Positions 1-8,148 of a stretch of DNA of 64,000 nt are shown one piece after another. This DNA is from Gammaproteobacteria bacterium 42_54_T18 (GTDB lineage: Bacteria > Pseudomonadota > Gammaproteobacteria > Pseudomonadales > Ketobacteraceae), in contig MAAL01000010.1 of the NCBI GenBank assembly GCA_002163245.1, positions 1 through 64,000 on the forward strand, read 5' to 3'. Below the pieces are notes generated by a model that worked only from the letters and a program-made list of their open reading frames with translations, made no database searches and was not told the DNA's origin. Within the stretch, counting starts at the first letter, position 1. Every line of letters starts with the position of its first letter. The position numbers and the translations under genes are program-made.

Positions 1-115
1 ATACAGGTGGGTCGTGCGATATCGGCCTTCAGAGGGCTTGAGCTGTATGATGGGAAACTATCACGTACAGTTCTTAGGGGGCGAAGGGTCGTAAGGCCCT
101 TAGCTACCCGGTTAT
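1..115 (+). mobile_element. Group II intron, 3' end (domains V and VI)
   Basis: Only the 3' tail is inside the window. Domain V spans about 40-74: a GAGCTGTATG 5' strand with the AGC catalytic triad at 41-43, a GAAA tetraloop at 54-57 and an ACGTACAGTTC 3' strand. Domain VI follows at about 77-109 with a seven-pair upper stem capped by GTAA and a single bulged A at 106, flanked by GGG (77-79) pairing with CCC (107-109); this is the expected lariat branch point. The AY rule for group II 3' ends places the junction after AT at 114-115. The downstream reading frame is the C-terminus of an acyl-CoA dehydrogenase in the same orientation, so splicing could restore that gene. The reverse transcriptase/maturase ORF, if present, lies left of the window. 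The exact junction is inferred. Confidence 0.85.
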
Positions 116-347
116 GCATAATCAAAAAGAACTCACATCGGATATGGCGGCGAAAGCAAAGCTAATCACCAGCGAGCTTGAATGCCGAATGGTAGATGTT
201 GGGGTGCAGTTACATGGTGGGGCGGGTTATATGGATGAGTATGAAATTTGCCGGCTGTATGCAAATGCGCGAGTATCGCGCATCTATGCCGGCAGCTCGG
301 AAATCATGAAAGAAATCATCGCCCGTTCTGTGTTCGAAGCGGCGTAG
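116..347 (+). CDS. Acyl-CoA dehydrogenase, C-terminal exon (partial, interrupted by intron)
   Basis: The translated segment is the last helical domain of an acyl-CoA dehydrogenase (FAD-dependent alpha,beta-dehydrogenation of acyl-CoA in beta-oxidation). The family hallmarks LHGGAGYM, the YANARVSRIYAGSSEIMK stretch and the IIARS end are present; the conserved HGG-GY and the R-IY-G--EIMK segments contact FAD and close the active site. Homology begins right at HNQKELT, just after the intron tail, so the ATG at 114 is not a true start: it straddles the splice junction. The 5' exon with the catalytic base region is outside the window. It converges on the esterase gene at 391. A 12-bp duplication begins at its stop codon. 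Confidence 0.85.
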
Positions 348-368
348 CTATTTAGATAGCTATTTAAA
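345..368. repeat. 12-bp tandem duplication at a stop codon
   Basis: TAGCTATTTAGA is followed directly by TAGCTATTTAAA. The first unit begins with the TAG stop of the acyl-CoA dehydrogenase exon. Confidence 0.8.
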
Positions 369-374
369 GAATCC

Positions 375-390
375 CCCTGCCTAGGCAGGG
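375..390. repeat. 16-bp perfect palindrome between convergent genes
   Basis: CCCTGCCTAGGCAGGG is perfectly self-complementary and abuts the stop codon of the minus-strand esterase. It could act as a weak bidirectional transcription barrier, but there is no T run, so a terminator call is uncertain. Confidence 0.5.
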
Positions 391-1344
391 TTATCGCAAG
401 TGGTTCTTTAGGGATTCAACCATTTCTCGCATGTTTCTTTGGGAGACTTTTGCGTTAGTGATCATCGTGGAGCCGTGAAATGTTCCTGGGTAATTGTGTA
501 GTTCCACGGCGATACCGGCTTGCATTAAGCGTAACGCAAACTCAATGCCTTCGTCTCGCAACGGATCAAATTCCATTGTGCTGATATAGGTACTGGGTAA
601 GCCCGATACATCATCCACTCTTGCTGGGGCGGCATAGGGTGATATATCACCTTGTTCATCAGAACCTAGATAATGCTTCCAGCTCCAAATGGCATTTGGG
701 CGGTTCCACATGGGGGTATCCTGGTACTCGTGCATGGAGGCGGTTTCTAGCCGATTGTCGAAGACGGGTACCTCAAGTAACTGAAAGCATACCTGGGGTC
801 CACCAAGGTCACGAGCCCTTAGTGTGGTAGACACTGCAAGGCAGGCACCGGCACTTTGACCCGCGATAGCAACTCTAGAAGCATCAATGCCTAGCGTATC
901 GGCATGTTCAAACAGCCAGCATAGTCCCGCATAACAATCATCAGGCGCTGCTGGGAAAGGAGATTCGGGGGCAAGCCGATAATCGATAGAAACAACCATT
1001 GCACCGACTTCTCTGGCAATATGTTTGCACCAATCGTCTTGCATATTAAGGTCGCCGATAATAAACCCGCCACCGTGTATTTCGTATATTGCAGGTAGCT
1101 TGTCGTTGGTGGGGGTGTCGGGTTGATAGATTCTAATGGCAATCTCAGGATCGCCGTTCAATCCAGCAATTTTCCTATTTTCAATCGACATGCCTTTTGT
1201 GTTATCAAGACTTTTTTTTGGTGTATTCTGGGAAGAAAATCGAGCCCAAAAGTCACGAATGGATTCGCGAGTAGAAAAATCGATAACTGTGGGTATTAAC
1301 GGTAGATAAGGGGCCAGCTCTGGGTCAAAATTACGTGTAGGCAT
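391..1344 (-). CDS. Alpha/beta hydrolase, HSL-type esterase/lipase
   Basis: A 317-residue cytoplasmic carboxylesterase of the hormone-sensitive-lipase (bacterial family IV) type. The oxyanion-hole motif HGGGF is at 90-94, the nucleophile elbow GQSAG at 162-166 (Ser164), a likely catalytic Asp260 lies in MEFDPLRDEG, and His290 in TFHGS. Length is normal for the family. It probably hydrolyses short or medium acyl esters or lactones, which fits the Baeyer-Villiger-type monooxygenase encoded a few kilobases away, since BVMO products are esters or lactones; that link is inferred. Its start codon overlaps by one base (TAATG) the stop of the upstream 241-residue gene, so the two are translationally coupled. 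Confidence 0.9.
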   Translation of the reverse strand: MPTRNFDPELAPYLPLIPTVIDFSTRESIRDFWARFSSQNTPKKSLDNTKGMSIENRKIAGLNGDPEIAIRIYQPDTPTNDKLPAIYEIHGGGFIIGDLNMQDDWCKHIAREVGAMVVSIDYRLAPESPFPAAPDDCYAGLCWLFEHADTLGIDASRVAIAGQSAGACLAVSTTLRARDLGGPQVCFQLLEVPVFDNRLETASMHEYQDTPMWNRPNAIWSWKHYLGSDEQGDISPYAAPARVDDVSGLPSTYISTMEFDPLRDEGIEFALRLMQAGIAVELHNYPGTFHGSTMITNAKVSQRNMREMVESLKNHLR

Positions 1345-2069
1345 TAAAAGCTCTCTTGTGAAGTCATTGCGTTATGTTCGGGTCCCATTATCAGCATTGT
1401 TGCAACGTACTGATTGGTTTTAGCCATTTCGTCTTTGGTCATCGTTGTGAAGGTTTTCTCTAGCGTTGAGTGCATGAGTTGAACACTTTTGTCGATTCCG
1501 ACGTTGATGATTTTTGTTAAGAGGGGGCCAAAGCTGATGATAGCAATAAGTCTTTCAACCATGAAAAATACCATTTGATTGGTGATCGCTTTTTGATTTT
1601 CTATAATGATGGGTTTTCCGTCCTCAGGACCCTGTTCGAGAAAAGTATTGTGACCCGAGATTATCTGTTGGTAAAACGGCTTACTGATGGGGTAAGCGAT
1701 AAAATTAGTCGGTTGCTGGTTTTTACCCTCTAGCGACAATAAGCAAGAGTCAAAATGTTCAGCCGTTTGTCGTTGCTCTTCTATATCCATTTTCTTGGTC
1801 ACCTGTTTTATCAGTGCCTGTGCGGTTTTTTTAATAAAAGCGTCTGCTGTTTTGATGAGATTTTTCTGTGTTCCGCCTAATCCTGATGTGTTTAGGATGC
1901 CAGTCAGGTATGCATCAAGCGTTTCATTTGTCAGCAAGGTCATTATTTGTGAGAGCAATTTATCGTGCCTTTGGGGATTTTCCTCTTTCATTAGAGCAAT
2001 AAAATCCCGGAATTTACTGTGTAACTCTTGAGACGCGGGGTAGGCAACGTAATAACCAATCTCAGACAT
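1344..2069 (-). CDS. Conserved hypothetical protein with two AYP-S half-repeats
   Basis: A 241-residue protein whose family I do not recognise. It has no signal peptide. It seems to be built from two related halves: YVAYPASQELHSKFRDFI near residues 7-24 resembles FIAYPISKPFYQQIISGH near 123-140, each followed by mainly helical sequence. Residues about 166-190 are strongly hydrophobic (FFMVERLIAIISFGPLL) and may be a membrane-associated or buried helix. It is the first gene of a two-gene minus-strand unit with the esterase, with TAATG overlap, so a role with that hydrolase (partner, chaperone or substrate handling) is plausible but unproven. Confidence 0.6.
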   Translation of the reverse strand: MSEIGYYVAYPASQELHSKFRDFIALMKEENPQRHDKLLSQIMTLLTNETLDAYLTGILNTSGLGGTQKNLIKTADAFIKKTAQALIKQVTKKMDIEEQRQTAEHFDSCLLSLEGKNQQPTNFIAYPISKPFYQQIISGHNTFLEQGPEDGKPIIIENQKAITNQMVFFMVERLIAIISFGPLLTKIINVGIDKSVQLMHSTLEKTFTTMTKDEMAKTNQYVATMLIMGPEHNAMTSQESF

Positions 2070-2267
2070 CGTTAATTTATTCCTATGTTTTATATTTACC
2101 GATAATTACTCAATAGGGTATAGGTATTTATGTTGGCAAACATCGGGGCTGAAGGGGGATTTTCATGCATGAGCAGCAATAATGTATTCATCTGGATATT
2201 GCTTATGTACAGTCAAATAGCTGAGCAATATTATTGATGAAATACATAACTCATTAGGGTCTAGATC

Positions 2268-3821
2268 ATGCACTTAACTCAAAGCCTAAAGCGGGCACTT
2301 CAATTGAACCCTCAGGGTGTTGCAACGATATCTGGTGAACGACAACATACCTGGACTGAGTTTTACCAGCGCATCAGGTGTGCAGCGGCTGGTTTATTAG
2401 CGTTGGGGCTGGAGAAGAAAGACCGGGTGGCAATACTGTCTTTAAACAGTGATCGCTATTTTGAATTAGTGTATGCCTTGCCTTGGGCAGGTTTGATTTC
2501 GGTGCCGTTAAATATCCGTCTAGCGCCTGCTGAAATTATTTTCTTGCTTAATGATTCTGGTGCCAAGGTGCTTTGCGTGGATGAAACCTTCTCTGCTATG
2601 TTGTCTGAATTTAAGGGCAAACTTGATACCGTAGAAACGATTGTTTATATGGGGGACAACGAATTCGACGGTGCTGTCTCATATGAAGATTTGCTGAGTA
2701 AATCTGAGACGATAGAGGATACCGGCGCTGGTGGTGACGAGGTTGCTGGTATTTTTTATACTGGCGGTACAACCGGATTGCCAAAAGGTGTGATGTTAAC
2801 CCATGATAATTTGGTGGCAAATGGTCTCAATGCGGTTCACGGGTTTGGCTTTACTAAGCATTCTCGTTATCTACATGCGGCGCCCATGTTTCATGCGGCA
2901 GATGCCGCTGCGAATATTGGCCTGACAATGTTAGGGGGGACTCATGTATTTGTTCCCAAATTTGAGCCCGAACTTGTATTGGATACTTTCGTTAAGAGCG
3001 AAGTAACTAATGTGATGTTGGTTCCAACTATGGTAAACATGCTGGTAAATACTCACGATATTGATACTTATGATTTATCTGTCCTTGTAAGGATTTGCTA
3101 CGGCGGTTCGCCGATGCCTGAGGCTGTTTTACTGAAAGCGAAAGCGCTGATACCTCACGTGGAATTCACTCAGGCGTATGGTATGACTGAATTATCACCC
3201 ATCATCACCATCCTGGATGATGAGTATCATGTGACGGATGGGCCTAAAGCCGGAAAGATTCGTTCTGCAGGGCAGGTCGTGCTTTCTGGGGAGATTCGTG
3301 TGGTCAACGAGAATGATGAAGAGCTACCCAGAGGTCAGATAGGGGAGGTTGTTGCCCGAGGGCCTACGGTAATGAAGGGTTATTGGAATCGAGAAGTGGA
3401 AACGGCTCAAGCACTAGCGAATGGGTGGATGCATACGGGGGATGCCGGTTATATGGATGAGGATGGATTCGTCTTTATCGCCGATCGTGTGAAAGACATG
3501 ATTATCTCTGGTGGTGAAAATGTTTATTCGGTTGAGGTGGAGAATGCGGTGCAGAAACACCCAGCAGTAAGCGCCTGTGCGGTGATAGGTATTCCCAATG
3601 ATGAGTGGGGCGAGGAGGTGCTGGCTATTGTTGTTCCCAATGAAGGTGAGTCTGCTACTGACGCGCATATCATCTCATTTTGTAAAGAACATATTGCAGG
3701 ATACAAGTGCCCGCGTGGCGTTGTGTTTGTTGATGCACTCCCCACAAGTGGTGCGGGTAAAATTCTTAAAAATAAACTGAGAGATCCCTACTGGGAAGGT
3801 AGGGAAAGGAATGTAAATTAA
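2268..3821 (+). CDS. AMP-dependent acyl-CoA synthetase (fatty-acid--CoA ligase family)
   Basis: A 517-residue adenylate-forming ligase that activates a carboxylic acid to its acyl-CoA via acyl-AMP. The P-loop-like A3 motif YTGGTTGLPKG is at 164-174, followed by YGMTE, the A7/A8 region with HTGDAGYMDEDGF and DRVKDMIISGGENVYSVEVE, and the catalytic C-terminal Lys in GAGKILKNKL near 498. All signature residues are intact and the length is typical of medium/long-chain ligases. Within this neighbourhood (acyl-CoA dehydrogenase, crotonase, SDR, monooxygenase) it is likely to load the substrate acid of the catabolic pathway; the substrate cannot be read from the sequence. It converges on the araC-type gene. 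Confidence 0.9.
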   Translation: MHLTQSLKRALQLNPQGVATISGERQHTWTEFYQRIRCAAAGLLALGLEKKDRVAILSLNSDRYFELVYALPWAGLISVPLNIRLAPAEIIFLLNDSGAKVLCVDETFSAMLSEFKGKLDTVETIVYMGDNEFDGAVSYEDLLSKSETIEDTGAGGDEVAGIFYTGGTTGLPKGVMLTHDNLVANGLNAVHGFGFTKHSRYLHAAPMFHAADAAANIGLTMLGGTHVFVPKFEPELVLDTFVKSEVTNVMLVPTMVNMLVNTHDIDTYDLSVLVRICYGGSPMPEAVLLKAKALIPHVEFTQAYGMTELSPIITILDDEYHVTDGPKAGKIRSAGQVVLSGEIRVVNENDEELPRGQIGEVVARGPTVMKGYWNREVETAQALANGWMHTGDAGYMDEDGFVFIADRVKDMIISGGENVYSVEVENAVQKHPAVSACAVIGIPNDEWGEEVLAIVVPNEGESATDAHIISFCKEHIAGYKCPRGVVFVDALPTSGAGKILKNKLRDPYWEGRERNVN

Positions 3822-3829
3822 AAATTCTT

Positions 3830-3887
3830 AAACAAAAGCATCTTAAACTATATATCTTAAACTACAGCTCCTTAAATTCATTGGGTG
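3830..3887. repeat. Degenerate 14-bp tandem repeat between convergent genes
   Basis: Four units begin TCTTAAA or TCCTTAAA: TCTTAAACAAAAGCA, TCTTAAACTATATA, TCTTAAACTACAGC and TCCTTAAATTCATT. They start just after the ligase stop codon, and the last unit enters the end of the araC-type gene. Confidence 0.65.
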
Positions 3888-4971
3888 TGTAGCCCGTCCA
3901 GGATTTGAAGGAGCGTGAAAAGTTACTGCCGTTGGTAAACCCGAGTGCGTAAGCAATTTGATTGATGCGAAGTTGATCTTCTCGAATATGTTGCATGGCA
4001 AGGGTTTTACGAACGCGCAGTAAAATATCACTGAAAGATGTCCTGCGTTCATCCAATTTTTGTTGTAACTTTCGTTCACTCATTCCTAACTTAACGGCCA
4101 CGTCACTGCGACTAAATTCACCGCTGGCTAGTCCCTCCCTAATCATCGTTTCAACACGGTAAACGGCATCATTCTTAAATATTTCATCGAGGTTTTTAAT
4201 GATAATCTCGTCGTTGATACGAGCCATCTGTGGATTCGCCATCGGTAATTTTTGTTCTGCGATGTTTTTTGGAAATTTGATGCCAAAAAAAGGTGCCTGA
4301 ACAATCTCGCATGTCGGTAGAAATCGTTCGGTTTCTTCTATAATCCGTGGATGGCTGGGCGATAGGAAGTAGGCCTTGATAGGTGATATTTTTTGTTGGC
4401 AAACGTCGTTGCTCATCTTGACAAAACCTATGCCCAGGGCTTCAAGAAGAATAATGAAATCTTTGTATTTAAGGGAGAAATTGGTTAGCGCAGCACCAGA
4501 TTCTTCGCTAGATGATGTGTTTTCGGTAGCAATCTCTGTGTCTTCTATATCCGCTAAAAATAGATAACCATCGGGCTCCTCAATAATTTGAATACTTCCG
4601 CTCGATAAAATATAGGTCGAAAATCGTTGAAATCGTTGTAATAGGCTTAAGTACGTTGTGCTACAAGAAATAGCAAAACCCAGTGCATCCAAATCCCCTA
4701 GTTGAACCTCTTGGTAGATTTTGAGTGCAATTGTCGGGTCTCCCGTTTTCTGTATGGCGAGTTTTAACAGTTTGATTATTTGCTCTACAGAGATGCGTTT
4801 TGCGGGGCTATTGGTATGGGGTAGGTCAATTTCTAACTCGGTAAACAGGGATTCAACATCGACACCTCGCTTATCGAGCTCGCGGGCGATTAGCCCGGCA
4901 TGGTTTGCCGATACGTTAAGAAGCTCTGGTGTCAGTGTGCTTTCGCTTTCGCCTGCTTGAAAAAAAGCCAT
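3862..4971 (-). CDS. AraC family transcriptional regulator
   Basis: A 369-residue regulator of the OruR/ArgR-like class: an N-terminal ligand-sensing domain of the AraC arabinose-binding (Arabinose_bd) type over roughly residues 25-215 and a C-terminal double helix-turn-helix over the last ~100 residues. The second HTH is clear in INQIAYALGFTNGSNFSRSF followed by GYTPNEF, the standard AraC ending. It sits between the acyl-CoA ligase and the divergent Baeyer-Villiger-type operon, with a 283-bp divergent intergenic region. The likely target is therefore the monooxygenase operon, the ligase or its own gene, with a pathway intermediate as effector (inference). Confidence 0.88.
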   Translation of the reverse strand: MAFFQAGESESTLTPELLNVSANHAGLIARELDKRGVDVESLFTELEIDLPHTNSPAKRISVEQIIKLLKLAIQKTGDPTIALKIYQEVQLGDLDALGFAISCSTTYLSLLQRFQRFSTYILSSGSIQIIEEPDGYLFLADIEDTEIATENTSSSEESGAALTNFSLKYKDFIILLEALGIGFVKMSNDVCQQKISPIKAYFLSPSHPRIIEETERFLPTCEIVQAPFFGIKFPKNIAEQKLPMANPQMARINDEIIIKNLDEIFKNDAVYRVETMIREGLASGEFSRSDVAVKLGMSERKLQQKLDERRTSFSDILLRVRKTLAMQHIREDQLRINQIAYALGFTNGSNFSRSFKSWTGYTPNEFKEL

Positions 4972-5184
4972 ACTATAAATCCGTGATTCTAAGTGATTGA
5001 TTCAACTGCATATATGCGGCGTCAGAATCGGCGTGTTAGGTACCTCTGGATATTCCTTATGGCGGGTTTACGTTAAAAGTACATCAAAAACCTGCGATTT
5101 TAAAGCCAAGTAAGTCATTTCAGGCATTTGTCTATTCCTCTGCAGCTAAGCGGTGTTCAGCTTTTCTGAGGCTTGTTAGTCTGT

Positions 5185-5217
5185 TTTAAGCAACGTTTAA
5201 GTAACGCTTTAGCAAGC
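5185..5217. repeat. 11-bp tandem repeat, three units
   Basis: TTTAAGCAACG, TTTAAGTAACG and the diverged CTTTAGCAAGC lie in tandem just upstream of the monooxygenase gene, within the divergent araC/monooxygenase regulatory region. Confidence 0.6.
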
Positions 5218-5254
5218 AATGAAGAGCAACGATGAACTGAAGAGGAATAATAGA

Positions 5255-6721
5255 ATGGATGGCCTTAAACCTAAAGATAAACGCATTATTATCGTCGGCG
5301 CCGGATTCTCTGGTATGGGCTGTGCTATCAAATTGCTAGAAGCAGGGCACAAGAATATTACAATATACGAGAAAAACGCAAAAGTCGGTGGAACCTGGGA
5401 AACCAACCGTTACCCAGGTCTTAGCTGTGATGTTCCTGCAATTGCCTATACATTTTCTTTTGAGCGCAGTTGTGAATTTAGCCACCGGTATTCACCATCC
5501 AGTGAAATTCGTGCTTATTGCCAAATGGTCAGCGATAAGTATGGGCTTGAAAAGTACATTCAATTTCAAAAAGAAATTGAGGAAGCCAACTTTGTTGATA
5601 GCCAATGGCATTTGAAAACCACTGACGGTAATCACGATGTTGCTGATATTGTGATTATGGCAACCGGCGTGTTGCGTAATCCCAATTACCCTGATATCGA
5701 AGGGCTGTATCGATTTAAAGGCGATTTGGTCCATACCGGTCAGTGGGATGAGAGCCTGGATTTAACCGGCAAGCGAGTGGGCGTTATCGGAACCGGGGCC
5801 ACCTGTACACAATTGGTCCCCGCCATTATTGATGACGTGGCGTCACTCACGTTGTTCCAGCGTACTGCCCAATGGGTGGCGCCGTTTGATGGCGGGAACC
5901 CTCGAGTCCCTGAAGAGCAGAGAGATAAATTACGCAATAATCCGGAAGCCCTTTCAACGTTAGCGGCGGGAATGCTGGAGAAAATCGAATTACTGGTTGA
6001 CGGCATTTTGGTGGATAAAACCGGCCGGACTACGGCAGCGATCAAGGGTCGATGTGATGAACGTCTTGCTGAAATCGAAGATCCAGAATTAAGGGAAAAG
6101 CTAACGCCAAATTACGAGCCTGGTTGTAAGAGGCTAATCTGGTCAGAAGTATTTTACCCTGCTATGCAAAAAGATAATGCACATCTAGAAACAAACGGGA
6201 TTGAGTGCATCGAAGAAAATGGCGTTCGCCTTAAAAGTGGAGAGTTCTGTGAACTCGATATTATTATTTTGGCAACAGGGTACAAAATGCATGATTACAT
6301 GCGGCCAATGAAGGTTCGAGGTGAAAATGGAACGTTACTTGATGATACCTGGGCGGACGGTGAATTTGCTCATCGTGGTGTGATGATACCCGGTTACCCC
6401 AATATGTTTACGGTGATGGGACCTAACAGCCCATTAACCAACTTTTCAGTCATTGAAGTGGCGGAATGGCAAATAGGATACTTTTTGCAGTTGGCTGAGC
6501 TTGTTTTAAATGGAAGTGCTCAAACGGTGATGCCAGATCCTAAGTCGACTCAAGAATTTGATGAAACGCTTTCCGAAGCAACCCCCAATACTATTTGGGC
6601 GTCAGGTTGTAACAGTTATTACCTTGACCAAAATGGAATGCCCAATGTGTGGCCTGGAACAGTCGTGTCCTATCGAGAATCAATGCAAACCCCCAACGTA
6701 AATGAATATATTTTGAAGTGA
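5255..6721 (+). CDS. Flavin-containing monooxygenase, Baeyer-Villiger type
   Basis: A class B FAD/NADPH monooxygenase of 488 residues. It has an FAD-binding GAGFSG near residue 15, the BVMO fingerprint FKGDLVHTGQWD at 154-165 (fits FxGxxxHxxxW[PD]), a second Rossmann NADPH motif GTGATC near 178 and the ATGY motif in the C-terminal half. Enzymes of this type insert oxygen next to a ketone to give an ester or lactone. I chose the ATG at 5255 because AGAGGA at 5241-5246 lies eight bases upstream; an in-frame ATG at 5219 would add 12 polar residues and has no good ribosome site. It heads a same-strand series running to the crotonase. Its substrate is unknown; cyclic ketone, steroid or long-chain ketone are all possible. 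Confidence 0.9.
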   Translation: MDGLKPKDKRIIIVGAGFSGMGCAIKLLEAGHKNITIYEKNAKVGGTWETNRYPGLSCDVPAIAYTFSFERSCEFSHRYSPSSEIRAYCQMVSDKYGLEKYIQFQKEIEEANFVDSQWHLKTTDGNHDVADIVIMATGVLRNPNYPDIEGLYRFKGDLVHTGQWDESLDLTGKRVGVIGTGATCTQLVPAIIDDVASLTLFQRTAQWVAPFDGGNPRVPEEQRDKLRNNPEALSTLAAGMLEKIELLVDGILVDKTGRTTAAIKGRCDERLAEIEDPELREKLTPNYEPGCKRLIWSEVFYPAMQKDNAHLETNGIECIEENGVRLKSGEFCELDIIILATGYKMHDYMRPMKVRGENGTLLDDTWADGEFAHRGVMIPGYPNMFTVMGPNSPLTNFSVIEVAEWQIGYFLQLAELVLNGSAQTVMPDPKSTQEFDETLSEATPNTIWASGCNSYYLDQNGMPNVWPGTVVSYRESMQTPNVNEYILK

Positions 6722-7473
6722 GTTTGATTATGGAATATGTACAACCAGCGGTATTAGTATCGCAAGAAGAGACAACAAAAACCTACCGATTTGAGAATGC
6801 AGAGTACGCCATTTACAGTACCGCATTTATGGTATTTTGCACCGTGTTAGGCCTCTTTATCGTGGCCCCTATGTTTCCACCATTAGGGCAGGCCAGTGCG
6901 AGTGCCGAGATGATTTCAGCATTCTATCAAGAAGGTAATCTTAGTAAAAAAATTGGTCTTTGTATTATGATGTTTGGTACATCCTTTATTATTCCTCTCT
7001 TTGCGTTAATAGGGGAAATCATTCGACGGCCCATGAATATGCCAATTCTTGCTTCTGTTCAATATGGTTCGGGGCTGTTTGGTATCTTGTTTACCTTCAT
7101 GATGACGGTGAGTTGGGGGACTGCTGCTTTTAGACCGGAGCGTACTCCCGATGTTACTCAGGCGTTGCATGATATGGGATGGCTCTTTGCGACGTGGGTA
7201 GCATCTGCGACCCTGTTACAAGCAGTTTGTATCTGCATCGCTGTGTTTAAAGACACCAGAGACGTTCCCGTTTTTCCGAGATGGTTTGGCTATTACTGTG
7301 CTTGGATGATCGTATTAGCATTTCCTGCCTGCCTTATAAATATATTCCATACCGGACCGTTCGCTTACGACGGGCTACTAGGTTTCTGGCTTCCTTATGT
7401 TGCCTTGTTTTCTTGGTTTGGCGTCTCGATGGTATGTGTCTGGCACGCGGTCAAAAAATTAAAAGTGGCTTAA
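6718..7473 (+). CDS. Six-helix integral membrane protein of unknown function
   Basis: 251 residues with about six hydrophobic segments (roughly 33-53, 77-100, 110-130, 152-175, 190-212, 220-243) and no family I recognise. The GTG at 6718 overlaps the monooxygenase stop (GTGA), giving translational coupling; an ATG at 6730 with GAAGTGAG upstream is an equally possible start. The tight coupling to the monooxygenase and the following oxidase-like subunits suggests a membrane partner, for example a quinone- or substrate-handling anchor, or an uptake protein. No histidine pattern clearly diagnostic of heme b was seen. The function is left open. Confidence 0.65.
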   Translation: MSLIMEYVQPAVLVSQEETTKTYRFENAEYAIYSTAFMVFCTVLGLFIVAPMFPPLGQASASAEMISAFYQEGNLSKKIGLCIMMFGTSFIIPLFALIGEIIRRPMNMPILASVQYGSGLFGILFTFMMTVSWGTAAFRPERTPDVTQALHDMGWLFATWVASATLLQAVCICIAVFKDTRDVPVFPRWFGYYCAWMIVLAFPACLINIFHTGPFAYDGLLGFWLPYVALFSWFGVSMVCVWHAVKKLKVA

Positions 7474-7475
7474 TG

Positions 7476-7517
7476 TGATTTCTAAAACATGATTTCTAAA
7501 ACATAGTCTCCAAAATA
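7476..7517. repeat. 14-bp tandem repeat after a stop codon
   Basis: TGATTTCTAAAACA occurs twice exactly in tandem (7476-7489 and 7490-7503), followed by a diverged third unit TAGTCTCCAAAATA. The array lies just after the membrane-protein stop codon. Confidence 0.8.
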
Positions 7518-7543
7518 TAAGCACCAAAAGGAAATGATTTTTA

Positions 7544-8137
7544 ATGCAGCATATTGATACGATGAATACAGAAAGGCGGGTACCCGTAGAGCCTGACTTC
7601 TGGTTGCTCATATTTGGTGACCTGACGGTGTTTTCTGTGATGTTTATTGCCTTTATGCTGCGTCGATTTGAGAGTGCGGAGACCCATACCGTTTTTTCAA
7701 TGGGTGCAGAGTCCTTAAATCAGCCAATAGGCTTAACCAACACGCTAATTCTTTTAACCAGTTCGTATGCTGTGGTATTAGCGTTGTCCCATTATCGGTC
7801 GGGTGATTTGAGACGGATGATCAGGTCCATCGGTATCGCGATTGTCTGTGGAGTTGGTTTTATTTCTCTTAAAATAGTTGAATACATGGAGAAGATTAAT
7901 CAAGGTATTACTGTCACCGAAGATCGTTTTTTTGAACTCTACTTCACCTTTACAGGCATTCATTTATTACATGTTGTGATCGGTATTAGTTTACTGACAT
8001 TTGTTGCGTATAGAGCGTTTGTTAAAAAACAAGACGCATTTTCAACACCAGGATTTATCGAAGGGGTTGCCTGTTATTGGCATATGATCGACTTGTTATG
8101 GCTGATGTTGTTTTCACTTTTCTATTTGCTGGGTTAA
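7544..8137 (+). CDS. Heme-copper oxidase subunit III family protein (NorE-like)
   Basis: A 197-residue, five-helix protein of the cytochrome c oxidase subunit III superfamily. Typical features are PDFWLLIFGDLTVF at the N-terminus, the Glu-containing helix FISLKIVEYMEK, FTGIHLLHVVIGI, and the C-terminal ACYWHMIDLLWLMLFSLFYL. This short form resembles NorE rather than full-length CoxC. An ATG at 7559 is an alternative start four codons in. No catalytic subunit I is encoded nearby, so it is an orphan accessory subunit sitting between a Baeyer-Villiger-type monooxygenase and an SDR. It probably acts in the inner membrane, perhaps supporting an oxidase or reductase encoded elsewhere. Confidence 0.85.
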   Translation: MQHIDTMNTERRVPVEPDFWLLIFGDLTVFSVMFIAFMLRRFESAETHTVFSMGAESLNQPIGLTNTLILLTSSYAVVLALSHYRSGDLRRMIRSIGIAIVCGVGFISLKIVEYMEKINQGITVTEDRFFELYFTFTGIHLLHVVIGISLLTFVAYRAFVKKQDAFSTPGFIEGVACYWHMIDLLWLMLFSLFYLLG

Positions 8138-8148
8138 GGAGTGTGGTT

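Noticed and set aside
114-347. Apparent complete 77-residue ORF starting at ATG 114
   Set aside because: The ATG spans the group II intron 3' end, and homology shows the frame is only the C-terminal exon of a larger dehydrogenase.
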